Below, piece by piece: positions 16,710 to 25,177 of a stretch of 36,036 bases of DNA. Below the pieces are notes generated by a model. It was not told the DNA's origin, did no database searches, and saw only the letters and a program-made list of their open reading frames with translations. This DNA is from Methylobacterium crusticola (GTDB taxonomy: Bacteria; Pseudomonadota; Alphaproteobacteria; Rhizobiales; Beijerinckiaceae), in NCBI RefSeq assembly GCF_003574465.1, contig NZ_KZ984615.1, positions 6,837-42,872 of the forward strand, in the 5' to 3' direction. The translations under genes and the position numbers were made by a program. The first letter of the stretch is position 1. Every line of letters begins with the position of its first letter.

Positions 16710-17363
16710 TCAGGGCACGAGGCGCCCGACGACGGCGGCGCCCCCCGGGCCGGGCCGCAGGACCAGCACCTCGCCCTCGGCCGGGACCGCGCCGGTGAGG
16801 GCCGTGACGTTCACCTGGTGCGTCACCAGCACGAGGGCGCCCGAGCCCCGCCAGCCCGCGAGGATCTCCCGGACGGCGCGGGTCTGCGGCTCGGCCGCGG
16901 CCTGGTCGGAGAAGAACGAGTCGAGGGTGGGCTCCTCCCGCGTCGCCTCCCCGAAGGCGAGGCGGGCGGTCTCCAGCGCCCGGCACCACCGGCTCGACAG
17001 GACGCGGCCGACGGCCACGCCCCGCGCCCGGAAGGCGGCGCCGATCCGACGGGCCTGGGCGCGGCCCTCGTCCGCGAGGTTGCGCTGCGTCGTGCAGTCG
17101 CCGAGGCGGAATCCCGGCGGGTCGCCGCCGCCGGGGGCGCGGGCGTGGCGCAGGATCGCGACCGCGCCATCCGCCCGCAGGGCCGCCCACGCGGCCTCGT
17201 CCGCCCGGGCCGCGCCCGGCCACGCCGCCAGGAACGCGGCCAGGCACGCCGCGGCCAGGCCCTTGGACGCCGGGCCCTTGGACGCCGGGCCCCTGGACGC
17301 CGGGCCCCTGGACGCCAGGCCCTCGGGCACCCGGCCGGGACGGAGGCGGGCGGTCCTGCGCAT
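16710..17363 (-). CDS. Secreted histidine-phosphatase superfamily protein
   Basis: Protein of 217 aa. A long N-region with a five-residue repeat (GPASK/GPASR) precedes a hydrophobic segment (about 36-50) and a likely cleavage after ARA near residue 54, so it is probably exported. The phospho-histidine motif is LRHARAP (Arg72-His73), the second arginine lies in SSRWCRALETA, and the late histidine is His182 (LVTHQVN). The family hydrolyses phosphomonoesters. It starts 12 bases after the ABC permease gene and shares its strand, so it is probably in that operon. Its role beside carotenoid genes is unclear; dephosphorylating an exported lipid or an intermediate is one possibility. Confidence 0.8.
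   Translation of the reverse strand: MRRTARLRPGRVPEGLASRGPASRGPASKGPASKGLAAACLAAFLAAWPGAARADEAAWAALRADGAVAILRHARAPGGGDPPGFRLGDCTTQRNLADEGRAQARRIGAAFRARGVAVGRVLSSRWCRALETARLAFGEATREEPTLDSFFSDQAAAEPQTRAVREILAGWRGSGALVLVTHQVNVTALTGAVPAEGEVLVLRPGPGGAAVVGRLVP
17261..17320. repeat. Four tandem 15-base repeats in the phosphatase leader
   Basis: Four consecutive 15-base units, close to CCTTGGACGCCGGGC, with single-base differences between units. They lie in frame and encode the GPASK/GPASR repeats upstream of the signal hydrophobic core. In-frame expansion or contraction would leave the protein intact. Confidence 0.9.
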
Positions 17364-17375
17364 CGTGCGTCTCCC

Positions 17376-18557
17376 TCACGTTCCCCGCCGGGACGCCAGG
17401 GCCACCGCGGCCCCGAGCCCCGCGGCGGCGAGGCCGGCGAGCACGCCCCAGGCCGGCCAGGCCGCGGCCGCGCCCTCGCCGAGCGCGTTCTGGTAGGCCT
17501 CGATCGCCCAGGCGTTGGGGGTGAGCCAGCCGAGGGTCTGGAGCCAGGGCGGCATCAGGAAGCGCGGCACCATGCTGCCGCCGACGGCGGAGAGGAGCAG
17601 GACCCCGAAGGTCGAGACGAGGTGCGCCTGCTGGCGGGTGCGGGCCGCCGCGCAGGCCGCGAGGCCGAGGCCCGCCGCCATGCCGGCGACGAGCACCCCG
17701 GTGACGAGCCAGGGCAGGAGCCGGGGCCCGACCGCGACCCCGTAGAGGATTCCCGCGGCGGCGAAGATCAGGGCGCCCTGGGCGGTGCCCTGGAGCACCA
17801 GGAACAGGAACTTGCCGACCACCACGACGGCGAGGCCGCCGGGCCCGGCGGCGAGCCGGTCGGCGATGCCGGACTGGCGCTCCTCGACGAGGGAGAGCGC
17901 CCCCTGCATGGCGGCGAAGAGCAGGAAGACCGCCGTGATCGCGCCCGCGTAGTAGCCGACGCGGTCGTTGCCGCCGCCCTCGGCGGTGGTGGTGCGGGCG
18001 ACGAGCGCCCCGAACGAGAACGCCTCGCGGCGCTCGCGGCTCTCCGCGAAGGTCTGGTCGAGGAAGGCGCGCTCGTCCGGGCCGATCCGGCCGCTGCGCT
18101 CGACGTCGGCGACGACCCGCGACAGCACCACGTCGGGCAGGGCCTCGTTGAGCACCCGCTGCACCTGGCCGAGGGCGATCGGGGTCGCCAGCGCCCGGGC
18201 GGGGTTCTCCACCACGAGGATCGGCGCGTCCGCGGAATCCCGGCCGGAGGCGAGGTCGGCGCGCAGCACCAGCGCCACGTCGACCTCGCCCCGGCGCACC
18301 GCCGCCACGGGGTCGCCGTGCAGGATCGCGACCCGGAGGGCCGGGTCGGCCTGGAGCGCGGCGACGAGCCGCCCGGTGGTGCGGGTCCGCGCCGCGTCGA
18401 CGAGCCCGACATGGAGGCGGATGCGGTCGCCGATGGCGCCCGAGAAGATCGCCGCGAAGACGCAGAAGATCACGGTCGGCAGCACGAACGCCATGACGAG
18501 GGCGGCCCGGTCGCGCAGGAGGTTCAGCAGCATCACCCGGAAGGACGCGGCGATCAC
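17376..18557 (-). CDS. ABC-2 type exporter permease
   Basis: Permease (393 aa) with the YhfE/DrrB-like ABC-2 layout: one membrane helix near the N-terminus (about residues 20-42), a large extracytoplasmic domain (about 43-200) and five more helices in the C-terminal half. The conserved [13 protein letters not shown] motif (about residue 222) is the elbow before the membrane domain, and the [12 protein letters not shown] segment near residue 345 is also typical. The GTG start overlaps the ATPase stop (GTGA), so the two subunits are coupled. The likely cargo is a lipid or hydrophobic product; the position inside the carotenoid locus suggests a carotenoid glycolipid, which is inference. Confidence 0.87.
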   Translation of the reverse strand: MIAASFRVMLLNLLRDRAALVMAFVLPTVIFCVFAAIFSGAIGDRIRLHVGLVDAARTRTTGRLVAALQADPALRVAILHGDPVAAVRRGEVDVALVLRADLASGRDSADAPILVVENPARALATPIALGQVQRVLNEALPDVVLSRVVADVERSGRIGPDERAFLDQTFAESRERREAFSFGALVARTTTAEGGGNDRVGYYAGAITAVFLLFAAMQGALSLVEERQSGIADRLAAGPGGLAVVVVGKFLFLVLQGTAQGALIFAAAGILYGVAVGPRLLPWLVTGVLVAGMAAGLGLAACAAARTRQQAHLVSTFGVLLLSAVGGSMVPRFLMPPWLQTLGWLTPNAWAIEAYQNALGEGAAAAWPAWGVLAGLAAAGLGAAVALASRRGT

Positions 18558-19519
18558 GGCGCGGCCCCGGCCAGGGCCGCGGCGGGGGCGGGCCCGACCA
18601 CGTCGCGGTAGAGGGCGTCGAGCCCGGGCTCGCGCACCCGGATCTCGCGCACCGGCACGCCGTGCTGGCGCAGGGAGGCGAGGAGGGCGGCCCCGTCGCG
18701 CCCGTCCGCGACCGCGTCGCCCGCCCGCCAGGTGAGCGCGCCGGCCGGGTGGAAGCCGGCGGCGCGCAGGGCCGCGGCCGCGGCCGGGCCGGCGGGGTCG
18801 CTCAGGGCCACCTCGTGCTCCGGAGGTCCCGCCCGCAGGGCCGCGAGCAGGTCGGTGAGGCGGCCGTCGAGGCGGATGCGGCCGTCGCGCAGGACCGCGA
18901 CCCGGTCGGCGAGGCGCTCGGCCTCGGCGAAATCGTGGGTGGCGACGAGGAGCGCGGCGCCGGAGGCGGGCAGGCGCTCGAGCACCGCGTGGATGGCCGC
19001 GCGGGCAACCCGGTCGACGCCCTGCGTCGGCTCGTCGAGGAGCACGAGGGCGGGCTCGCCGAGGAGCGCCACCGCGATGTTCGCCCGGCGCTGGTAGCCG
19101 CCCGAGAGCACGCCGACGAGGCGGTCCTCGACCTCGCCGAGGGCCGCCTGCGCGAGGGCGCGGGCGACGGCGGGGCGGCGCGCCGCCCGCGGCAGGCCGG
19201 CGAGGCGGGCGAAGACCTCCAGGTTCTCCCGCACGGTCAGGCGCGGGTAGAGGGCGACCGCCTGGGGCACCCAGGCGATCGCCCGCCGGGCCGCGGCCTC
19301 GCGGAACGGGTCGCCGCCGCCCACCCGCACGGTGCCGCGGCCCGGGGCGAGGCGCCCGGCGAGGAGCCGCATCAGCGAGGTCTTGCCGGCGCCGTTGGGG
19401 CCGATGAGCGCGACGGCCGCGCCGCGCGCGAGCGTCAGGTCGACGCCGTCGAGGACCATCACGCCGCGGTAGCTGAGGGCGAGGTCGCGGACGATGGCCG
19501 CCGGGTCGGGCCGCATCAT
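18554..19519 (-). CDS. ABC-2 type exporter ATP-binding protein
   Basis: ATPase (321 aa) with Walker A GPNGAGKT (about residues 40-47), Q-loop [16 protein letters not shown], signature LSGGYQRR, Walker [13 protein letters not shown] and switch histidine ATHDF. An extra C-terminal domain of about 95 residues, as in DrrA/CcmA-like exporters, follows the core. The ATG at 19519 is followed directly by a second ATG at 19516, either of which could be used. It is coupled to the permease by a GTGA overlap. The 100-base gap to the DUF2141 gene carries a 15-base duplication, so this may be a separate transcription block or an internal junction. Confidence 0.87.
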   Translation of the reverse strand: MMRPDPAAIVRDLALSYRGVMVLDGVDLTLARGAAVALIGPNGAGKTSLMRLLAGRLAPGRGTVRVGGGDPFREAAARRAIAWVPQAVALYPRLTVRENLEVFARLAGLPRAARRPAVARALAQAALGEVEDRLVGVLSGGYQRRANIAVALLGEPALVLLDEPTQGVDRVARAAIHAVLERLPASGAALLVATHDFAEAERLADRVAVLRDGRIRLDGRLTDLLAALRAGPPEHEVALSDPAGPAAAAALRAAGFHPAGALTWRAGDAVADGRDGAALLASLRQHGVPVREIRVREPGLDALYRDVVGPAPAAALAGAAP

Positions 19520-19557
19520 GCCGCCACGACAGCAGGGCTTCGCGGATTGCCGCGGGG

Positions 19558-19587
19558 GTCCCCGCCGCAGGAGTCCCCGCCGCAGGA
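19558..19587. repeat. Two tandem 15-base repeats between DUF2141 and ABC genes
   Basis: The unit GTCCCCGCCGCAGGA occurs twice back to back (19558-19572 and 19573-19587), identical. It lies in the 100-base gap between the DUF2141 gene and the exporter ATPase gene. Confidence 0.85.
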
Positions 19588-19619
19588 GAGCCCGGGGGCC
19601 GCCGGGCCGGGCCCGGCGC

Positions 19620-20033
19620 TCACCGGGCCGGCAGCGCGCGCGAGAGCCGGACCCGCGCCGACGTCCCCGGCTCGCCGACCCGGAAGGCGGCGGCGGCGAA
19701 GTCGGGGCGGCCGCGCCGGCCGGCCCCGTTCGAGAAGCCGTAGGGCTCGGTCGGCAGGCCGAGGGGCGTGCGGCCGAGGCGGCCGTCGCCGTCGAGGTCC
19801 TGGTAGGCCGCCACCGCGTAGGTGCCGGGGGGGACCTGCGCGAAGGCGAAGCGCAGGCTCTCCCCGGCGGCCGGGCCGCTCTGCCCGATGCGGCAGGCCT
19901 CCTCCGCCAGGGATCCGGTGCAGAGTGCGACGTAGACGCGGCCGGCCCCCGCCTGCACGCCCGCGACGTCCACCGTGACGGAGGCCGCCGCCGCCGGGCC
20001 CGCGAGGGCGAGGAGCGCGAGGGCGGTCCTCAC
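19620..20033 (-). CDS. DUF2141 secreted protein
   Basis: Small exported protein (137 aa) with a signal peptide (about residues 1-20, ending PAAAA) and a DUF2141 beta-sandwich. The family pattern is visible: PPGTYAVAAYQDLDGDGRL followed by PLGLPTEPYGFSNG. Two cysteines (in LCTGS and EACRIG) could form a disulfide. Function is unknown, but this family often sits beside carotenoid desaturase genes. The GTG start overlaps the stop of the desaturase gene (GTGA), so it is translated with it and may help deliver or bind the carotenoid in the periplasm. Confidence 0.85.
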   Translation of the reverse strand: MRTALALLALAGPAAAASVTVDVAGVQAGAGRVYVALCTGSLAEEACRIGQSGPAAGESLRFAFAQVPPGTYAVAAYQDLDGDGRLGRTPLGLPTEPYGFSNGAGRRGRPDFAAAAFRVGEPGTSARVRLSRALPAR

Positions 20034-21643
20034 GACGCTTCCCCGAGGGGGCCGGCCTCGCCGAGGGTGCGGGATTCGGAGCGGGCCCGGGCCTCCGAGA
20101 GGGCGTGGTCCGGCTCCGCCGCCGCCCGGGGCCGGCGGGCGAGGTCCTCGATCATCAGGCGCGCGGTGATGCGGGCGCCCTCGTAGATCACCGGCAGCCC
20201 GGAGCCCGGATGGGTCCCGCCGCCGACGAGGTAGAGCCCCGGGCCGAACCGGTTATGGGGCCGGAAGTAGAGCATCTGCCCGAGGTCGTGCGAGAGGTTG
20301 AAGGTGGCGCCCTCGTGGACCGAGAACTCGTCGCGCCAGTGGGTCGGGTCGACGATGCGCTCGTAGCGGATGCGCGACGCGATGTCGGTGAGCCCGAGGG
20401 CCTTCAGGCGCTCCAGCACCAGGGCGCGGAAGGAGGGGCCGACCGCCGCCCAGTCGATGCCGGCGCGCAGGTTCGGCACCGGCACCAGCACGTAGAGGCT
20501 GGTGTGGCCGGGGGGCGCCATGCCGCCGTCCGTGTAGCCGGCGTGCTGGACGTAGAGCGAGGGCTGCATCGGCAGGATGCCCTCCGACACCTCCCGGATG
20601 TTGCGCCGGTAATCGTCGGCGAGCAGGATGGTGTGGTGGCCGAGCGCCTCGGGCATCCGCCCCTCGATGCCGAGGTAGAGCATGAAGGTCGAGCAGGAGA
20701 GCCGGGCCTTGGCGACCTTCTGGTCGCGCCAGCGCGGCCGGTGCCGCTCGGGCACGATCTCCGGCACCACCTTGGCGAAGTCGCCGTTGATCACGACCGC
20801 GTCGGCGTCGAGGCGCTCGCCCCCGACCTCGACGCCCACGGCGCGGGTCCCCTCGAACCGCACCCGGTCGACGCTGGTGCCGAGGCGGATGTCGACGCCG
20901 AGGCGGCGGGCGAGGCCCGCCATCGCCTCCGAGACGGCGCCGCAGCCGCCGACCGGGTGGTAGACCCCGTGCTCGTACTCGAGGAAGCTCAGGATGGTGA
21001 ACAGGCTCGGGCACCGGAACGGCGACATGCCGAGGTACTTGGTCTGGAACGAGAAGGCGAGCCGCACCCGCGGGTCCTTGAAGTAGCGCTTCAGGTCGCG
21101 GTCGACGGTGGCGTGCGGGCGCAGGAGCGGCAGGGCGGCGAGCATCGCCGGGGAGGCGAGGCTGCGCAGGGAATCGAAGGCCTGCTGCAGCACCGGCGTG
21201 AAGGCCGCGAGCTTGGCGCGGTTGTCGGCGAGGAAGCGGCCGACGTGGCGGGCGTCCTCCGGCGCGATGCGGGCGATCTCGGCCTCCAGGCGCGCGACGT
21301 CCGGCGTCGCCCGGATCTCGCCGCCGCCCTCGAAGACGATGTGGTACTGCGGGTCGAGCCGCTCCAGGACGAGGTGGTCCTCCAGGCGCTCGCCGCAGGA
21401 CTCGAAGATGTCGGCCAGGATGCGGGGATAGAGGAAGAAGGTCGGCCCGATGTCGAAGCGGTAGCCGCCCGGCGCCGTCACCGTGCGGGTGCGGCCGCCG
21501 ACCTGCTCCTCCTTCTCGATCACGGTGACCTGGACGCCCTCGCGCGCCAGGAGCAACGCCACCGCGAGCCCCCCCGGCCCGGCCCCGACCACGACCGCAC
21601 GGCGTCCCGACAGGGTGCGGTATCCATCCCGCGGCTGCAACAA
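20030..21643 (-). CDS. CrtN/CrtI-type carotenoid desaturase
   Basis: FAD-dependent desaturase (537 aa from the start chosen). The FAD motif [17 protein letters not shown] is close to the N-terminus, GYRFDIGPTFFLYP follows, and the C-terminal signature GLYLVGGGTHPGSGLPV is complete. The family includes phytoene (C40) and diapophytoene/squalene (C30) desaturases. I prefer the TTG at 21643, which has GGGAG 8 bases upstream; the frame extends to another TTG at 21697 without a ribosome site. No phytoene synthase or lycopene cyclase is in the window, so the C30 route is more likely. The tail after about residue 490 is extended and repetitive in Ser, Glu and Arg. Confidence 0.85.
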   Translation of the reverse strand: MLQPRDGYRTLSGRRAVVVGAGPGGLAVALLLAREGVQVTVIEKEEQVGGRTRTVTAPGGYRFDIGPTFFLYPRILADIFESCGERLEDHLVLERLDPQYHIVFEGGGEIRATPDVARLEAEIARIAPEDARHVGRFLADNRAKLAAFTPVLQQAFDSLRSLASPAMLAALPLLRPHATVDRDLKRYFKDPRVRLAFSFQTKYLGMSPFRCPSLFTILSFLEYEHGVYHPVGGCGAVSEAMAGLARRLGVDIRLGTSVDRVRFEGTRAVGVEVGGERLDADAVVINGDFAKVVPEIVPERHRPRWRDQKVAKARLSCSTFMLYLGIEGRMPEALGHHTILLADDYRRNIREVSEGILPMQPSLYVQHAGYTDGGMAPPGHTSLYVLVPVPNLRAGIDWAAVGPSFRALVLERLKALGLTDIASRIRYERIVDPTHWRDEFSVHEGATFNLSHDLGQMLYFRPHNRFGPGLYLVGGGTHPGSGLPVIYEGARITARLMIEDLARRPRAAAEPDHALSEARARSESRTLGEAGPLGEAS

Positions 21644-21726
21644 CGCTTCAACTCCCGACAAAGCGCGTGACCGGACGCGAGCCCGGCCCGTCCCCAACGG
21701 CCTAGTTTTGGTGCGGGGGGGCCGGC

Positions 21727-21738
21727 CGGCAATTGCCG
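21727..21738. promoter_or_regulatory. 12-base palindrome upstream of the desaturase gene
   Basis: CGGCAATTGCCG is a perfect palindrome in the 129-base gap between the methyltransferase stop and the desaturase start. Position suits an operator for the carotenoid block. No known regulator motif matched by eye, so this is only a candidate. Confidence 0.3.
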
Positions 21739-21772
21739 CTCTTTGTCGCGCGGGGGTGCGCCGGCGGGCCGC

Positions 21773-22597
21773 TCATGACGCCGACGGGCGCGCCGGCCCC
21801 CCGGAGAGGCGCGCGCCCGCGAGCCGGTGCAGCGCCACCGCCCCCGCCGCCGCGACGTTGAGCGAATCGACCCCGGGCGCCATCGGGATGCCGACCCGGC
21901 GGGCCCGGGCCATCAGGGCCTCGGGCAGGCCGGTCCCCTCGCTGCCGAGGAGCAGGAGGGCGCGGGGCAGGGGCGGCAGGGACGCGATGTCGTCGCCCCC
22001 GGGCGTGAGCGCGACCGGCGCGAGGGCGTGGCGCGCGCAGAGGTCCAGGAGCGCGGCGCCGGTCGCCGCGCGCCCGAACGGCACGGTGAGGCACGTGCCG
22101 GCCGAGACCCGGATCGCCTTGCGGTAGAGGGGGTCGCAGGTCGCGCCGTCGAGCAGCACGGCGTCCGCCCCGAACGCGGCGGCGTTGCGGAAGAGGCCCC
22201 CGACGTTGTCGTGGTTGGCCAGGCCGACGAGGCCGAGGAGCAGGGCCGGGCCGGGCGGCACCAGGGCGTCGGGGTCGGGATCCGCTCCCCGGATGCCGAT
22301 CCCCAGGACCCCGCGGTGGATGGGGAAGCCCGCGACCGCGCCCATCACGGCCCGGGGCGCGACGTAGACCGGGGCCGCGAGGCCCTCGAGCGCCGGCGCC
22401 AGCCCGGGCAGGCGCTCGGGGGAGACGAGCACGGACTCGATCCCGAAGCGCGACCGGCCGGAGAGGAGCACCCGCAGCACCACCTCGCCCTCGGCCACGA
22501 AGCGGCCGCGCCGCCCGACGAGGTCGCGCTCGCGCATCGCCGCGTAGGGCGCGAGGCGGGGGTCGCCGGGATCGTCGATGGCGACGGGGGCGGCCAC
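21773..22597 (-). CDS. SpoU/TrmH-family RNA 2'-O-methyltransferase
   Basis: RNA ribose methyltransferase (274 aa) of the SPOUT class, using S-adenosylmethionine bound by a trefoil knot. The three SpoU motifs are present: NHDNVGGLFRNAAAFG (about residues 128-143), LLLGSEGTGLPEA (about 215-227) and IPMAPGVDSLNVAAAGAVAL (about 236-255). A substrate-binding region precedes the catalytic half. The GTG start at 22597 begins 9 bases after the MaoC stop, so it may be co-transcribed with that gene. It probably modifies a tRNA or 23S rRNA nucleotide; the exact target cannot be read from sequence. Confidence 0.9.
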   Translation of the reverse strand: MAAPVAIDDPGDPRLAPYAAMRERDLVGRRGRFVAEGEVVLRVLLSGRSRFGIESVLVSPERLPGLAPALEGLAAPVYVAPRAVMGAVAGFPIHRGVLGIGIRGADPDPDALVPPGPALLLGLVGLANHDNVGGLFRNAAAFGADAVLLDGATCDPLYRKAIRVSAGTCLTVPFGRAATGAALLDLCARHALAPVALTPGGDDIASLPPLPRALLLLGSEGTGLPEALMARARRVGIPMAPGVDSLNVAAAGAVALHRLAGARLSGGPARPSAS

Positions 22598-22606
22598 CGG
22601 GCCCGC

Positions 22607-23068
22607 TCAGCCCTTGCGGGCGCCGAGGGGATCGGCCTCCTGCCGGGTCGGCACCTTCACCAGCGCCTCGCCGTCGAGCACCGTCTCGCCGCCGACCGCG
22701 CAGGTGCAGATCAGCCGGGCGCGGCGGCGCTCGGGCACGAGCTCGGCCACCTCCACGGTGACGTCGACGGTGTCGCCGATCCGCACCGGCGCGCGGAAGT
22801 TCAGGCTCTGGCTGATGTAGACCGCGCCCGGGCCGGGCAGGCGGGTGCCGAGCACCGCCGAGATCAGGCCCGCCGTGTAGAGCCCGTGGGCGATGCGGGT
22901 GCCGAAGGGGGTGCGGGCGGCGAAGTGCTCGGAGAGGTGGATCGGGTTGCGGTCGCCGGTGATCTCCGCGAAGCCGACCACGTCCGACGAGGCGATGGTC
23001 TTCGACAGCGTCTCGGACATGCCGACGCTCAGGTCCTCGAAGTACAGCACGCGCAGCTCTGGCATCAT
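22607..23068 (-). CDS. MaoC-family (R)-specific enoyl-CoA hydratase
   Basis: Hot-dog fold hydratase (153 aa). The catalytic signature AEITGDRNPIHLSEHFA (about residues 31-47) carries the Asp and His pair of (R)-hydratases, and FGTRIAHGLYTAGLIS follows, as in PhaJ. The start is the first ATG of an ATG-ATG pair, with GAGGGGGA upstream. Such enzymes feed (R)-3-hydroxyacyl-CoA from fatty acid oxidation into polyhydroxyalkanoate, or act in other acyl-CoA pathways. The 233-base region upstream holds a 12-base tandem array. Confidence 0.88.
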   Translation of the reverse strand: MMPELRVLYFEDLSVGMSETLSKTIASSDVVGFAEITGDRNPIHLSEHFAARTPFGTRIAHGLYTAGLISAVLGTRLPGPGAVYISQSLNFRAPVRIGDTVDVTVEVAELVPERRRARLICTCAVGGETVLDGEALVKVPTRQEADPLGARKG

Positions 23069-23186
23069 CGGCGTGTCCCCCTCACGGTCGACGGCGACCG
23101 GCCGGCCCGGGTTCGCACGGGAGCGGGGTCGGAATCCAGTGGCGAAAAGGCCGGGTCCGACCGACCGGACGCCCGGCCTCGTCCCG

Positions 23187-23246
23187 TCTCGTGCTTGGCC
23201 TCGTGCTTGGCCCCGTCCCTGGCCTCGTGCTTGGCCTCGTCCCTGG
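23187..23246. repeat. Five tandem 12-base repeats
   Basis: Five degenerate 12-base units near CCTCGTGCTTGG occupy the space between the divergent MaoC and cation-transporter genes. A partial related unit (CCTCGTCCCG) precedes them from 23177. On the minus strand they read as Gly/Arg/Gln/Ala-rich codons upstream of the MaoC ATG, but I see no evidence for translation. Confidence 0.8.
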
Positions 23247-23301
23247 CCTCCCGGCCGCAACCGGGGCATAGACGGGCCCGGACCCCGACGCGAGGCGCCC
23301 G

Positions 23302-23907
23302 TTGCATCCGCCCGATCCCGACCCGGCCCTCCGCCGCGCCGTGCGCGCCGTCGCCCTGCTCAACCTCGGCTATTTCGGGATCGAGGCGTCGGTGGCCCTG
23401 GCGATCGGCTCCGTCGCCCTCGTGGCCGACAGCGTGGACTTCCTCGAGGACGCGGCGATCAACCTGCTGATCCTGGCGGGCCTCGGCTGGCGGCCGGCGG
23501 CCCGCGCCCGGCTCGGCGCCGCGATGGCCGGCATCCTGCTGGTGCCGGGCCTCGCCGCGCTCTGGACCGCCTGGGACAAGCTCGGCGCCTTCGTGGCCCC
23601 GGCGCCGGTGCCCCTGACCCTCACGGGGCTCGGGGCGCTCGCCGTCAACCTGGCCTGCGCGCTGATCCTCGCCCGCCACCGCGGCGGCAGCGGCAGCCTG
23701 ACCCGGGCGGCCTTCCTGTCGGCCCGCAACGACGCCTTCGCCAACGTGGCCATCGTGGCGGCGGGGCTCGCCACGGCGGCGACGGCCTCGCCCTGGCCCG
23801 ACCTCGCGGTCGGCCTCGGCATCGCCGCGCTCAACGCCGACGCCGCCCGCGAGATCTGGCAGGCCGCCGCCGCCGAGCGCCGGGCCGCGCGGGCGGCCGG
23901 GCCCTGA
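23302..23907 (+). CDS. Short CDF-type cation transporter, membrane domain only
   Basis: Membrane protein (201 aa) resembling the transmembrane half of cation-diffusion-facilitator exporters. About six hydrophobic segments are seen. The TM2 metal site is kept as DFLED (DxxxD, about residues 46-50). In TM5 the usual HxxxD reads SARND, so the histidine is serine. No cytoplasmic C-terminal domain follows, which makes it about 90 residues shorter than a standard CDF. The TTG start has GAGG about 7 bases upstream. It is divergent from MaoC and 8 bases before the phosphoesterase gene. Metal specificity and even transport activity are uncertain. Confidence 0.75.
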   Translation: MHPPDPDPALRRAVRAVALLNLGYFGIEASVALAIGSVALVADSVDFLEDAAINLLILAGLGWRPAARARLGAAMAGILLVPGLAALWTAWDKLGAFVAPAPVPLTLTGLGALAVNLACALILARHRGGSGSLTRAAFLSARNDAFANVAIVAAGLATAATASPWPDLAVGLGIAALNADAAREIWQAAAAERRAARAAGP

Positions 23908-23915
23908 GGGCCGCC

Positions 23916-24761
23916 GTGCGGCTGTTCCCGATCTCCGACCTCCACCTCGAGCGGCGCGCCCTCGCGGCGGTCCCGCCGCCCGCGGCTGCCTTCGACGTCC
24001 TCGTCTGCGCCGGCGACGTCTGGGAGGGCGAGCCGGAGCGGGGGTTGGCGGCGCTCCTGCGGCTCGCGGGCGAGCGGCCGGTGATCCTCGTGCCGGGCAA
24101 CCACGAGCGCTACGCCCCGGCGGGCGATCCCCGCACGGCCCCGGACCTCCTGGCGGCCCTGGCGGCCGAGGCGGCGCGGATCAACCGCCGGGCCGGGCGC
24201 GAGCGCGTCGCCCTCCTCGGCGAGGGGGCCGCCCGGGTGATCGCCGGCGTGCGCTTCGTCGGCGCGACGCTGTGGAGCGACTGGTCGCTCGCCGGGCGCT
24301 GGCTCCCGGCCGACGCGCCGGGCCGGCCGGAGGACCCGGTCGCCGACGCGGCGGCCCGCATGACCGACCCGGCCACCGGCTCGCGGGAGTACCGGGCGAT
24401 CCGGCAGGCCGACGGGCGCCCCTGGACCCCCGCCGCCGCCATGGCGGCCCACGCGGCGGACCGCGCCCGCCTCGCCGCGTCCCTGGCCCGGCTCCATCCC
24501 GGCCCGACCGTGGCGGTCACCCACCACCCGCCCGTCGCCGAGGCGGCCGACGCCTTCCGGGACGCGCCGGGGGTGCCCTGGTGGGTGCCGGCCTTCTACG
24601 CCACCACGATGCTCGCCGACCTGCCCCCGGGCGACCGGCCGGACCTGTGGATCTCCGGGCACTTCCACGCCGGCCACGACCGCGTGCTGCACGGCACGCG
24701 CTGCGTGGCGAACCCGGTCGAGGGCAGGACCTTCGACCCGGACCTCCGCCTCGCCGTGTGA
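23916..24761 (+). CDS. Calcineurin-like metallophosphoesterase
   Basis: Cytoplasmic phosphoesterase (281 aa). All metal-binding blocks are visible: ISDLHLE (Asp-x-His, residues 6-12), CAGDVWEG (about 31-38), GNHERY (about 63-68), VTHHPP (about 200) and SGHFHAGHD (about 246-254). The GTG start at 23916 is preceded by GAGGG with 5 bases spacing; the frame stays open far upstream but that part lies over the CDF gene. It follows the CDF-type gene by 8 bases, so both probably share a transcript. The family cleaves phosphomono- or diesters; the substrate is not evident. Confidence 0.88.
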   Translation: MRLFPISDLHLERRALAAVPPPAAAFDVLVCAGDVWEGEPERGLAALLRLAGERPVILVPGNHERYAPAGDPRTAPDLLAALAAEAARINRRAGRERVALLGEGAARVIAGVRFVGATLWSDWSLAGRWLPADAPGRPEDPVADAAARMTDPATGSREYRAIRQADGRPWTPAAAMAAHAADRARLAASLARLHPGPTVAVTHHPPVAEAADAFRDAPGVPWWVPAFYATTMLADLPPGDRPDLWISGHFHAGHDRVLHGTRCVANPVEGRTFDPDLRLAV

Positions 24762-24944
24762 CGGCGCGCGCGGCGGGCCGGGCGCGCCGCGGCCCCCGCG
24801 GCGGGCGGGGGCTCTCGGGCGGGGGATCGCGGGATGCGGGCGAGGGAAGCGCGCGAGCCCCGCGGGCCGGGGTTGGCGCGCGGCCGGTGCGCCCCATGAT
24901 GGGGCGGGGCGTCCTCGGAGGACCCGGGCGCGGGGATCGCGGCG

Positions 24945-25166
24945 ATGGACGGCTTCCTGGCGGTCGTGCTGGTCTGCGCCGCGACGGTCCCGGTGCAGGA
25001 CTGCACGGAGGCGACCGCCGCCGACGTGCGCAAGGTCCGGGTGGCGAACGAGATCGGCTGCGCCGTCGGCTGGCAGGAGATCGTCGCCCGCTCCGACCTG
25101 CGCGAGGGCCTCGGCCGCGCCGCCTACCTGAAGACCCTGTGCCGGCGGGTGCGGGCGGAGCCCTGA
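24945..25166 (+). CDS. Small secreted protein of unknown function
   Basis: Short protein (73 aa) with a signal-like hydrophobic start (residues 3-17) and three cysteines in the remainder (QDCTE, IGCAV and TLCRR) plus one in the signal. The conserved-looking core EIGCAVGWQEIVARS suggests a helical pair. It is separated from the phosphoesterase by 183 GC-rich bases with no other gene seen. A GGGGAT stretch precedes the ATG. I do not recognise the family; similar short cysteine-containing exported proteins are common in Methylobacterium-type genomes. Confidence 0.6.
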   Translation: MDGFLAVVLVCAATVPVQDCTEATAADVRKVRVANEIGCAVGWQEIVARSDLREGLGRAAYLKTLCRRVRAEP

Positions 25167-25177
25167 GGGCGCCGGCG

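Noticed and set aside
15139..18611. Long plus-strand open frames of 785 and 657 residues across the carotenoid locus
   Set aside because: They are antisense to genes with full catalytic motifs and show only low-complexity Arg/Ala/Gly sequence.
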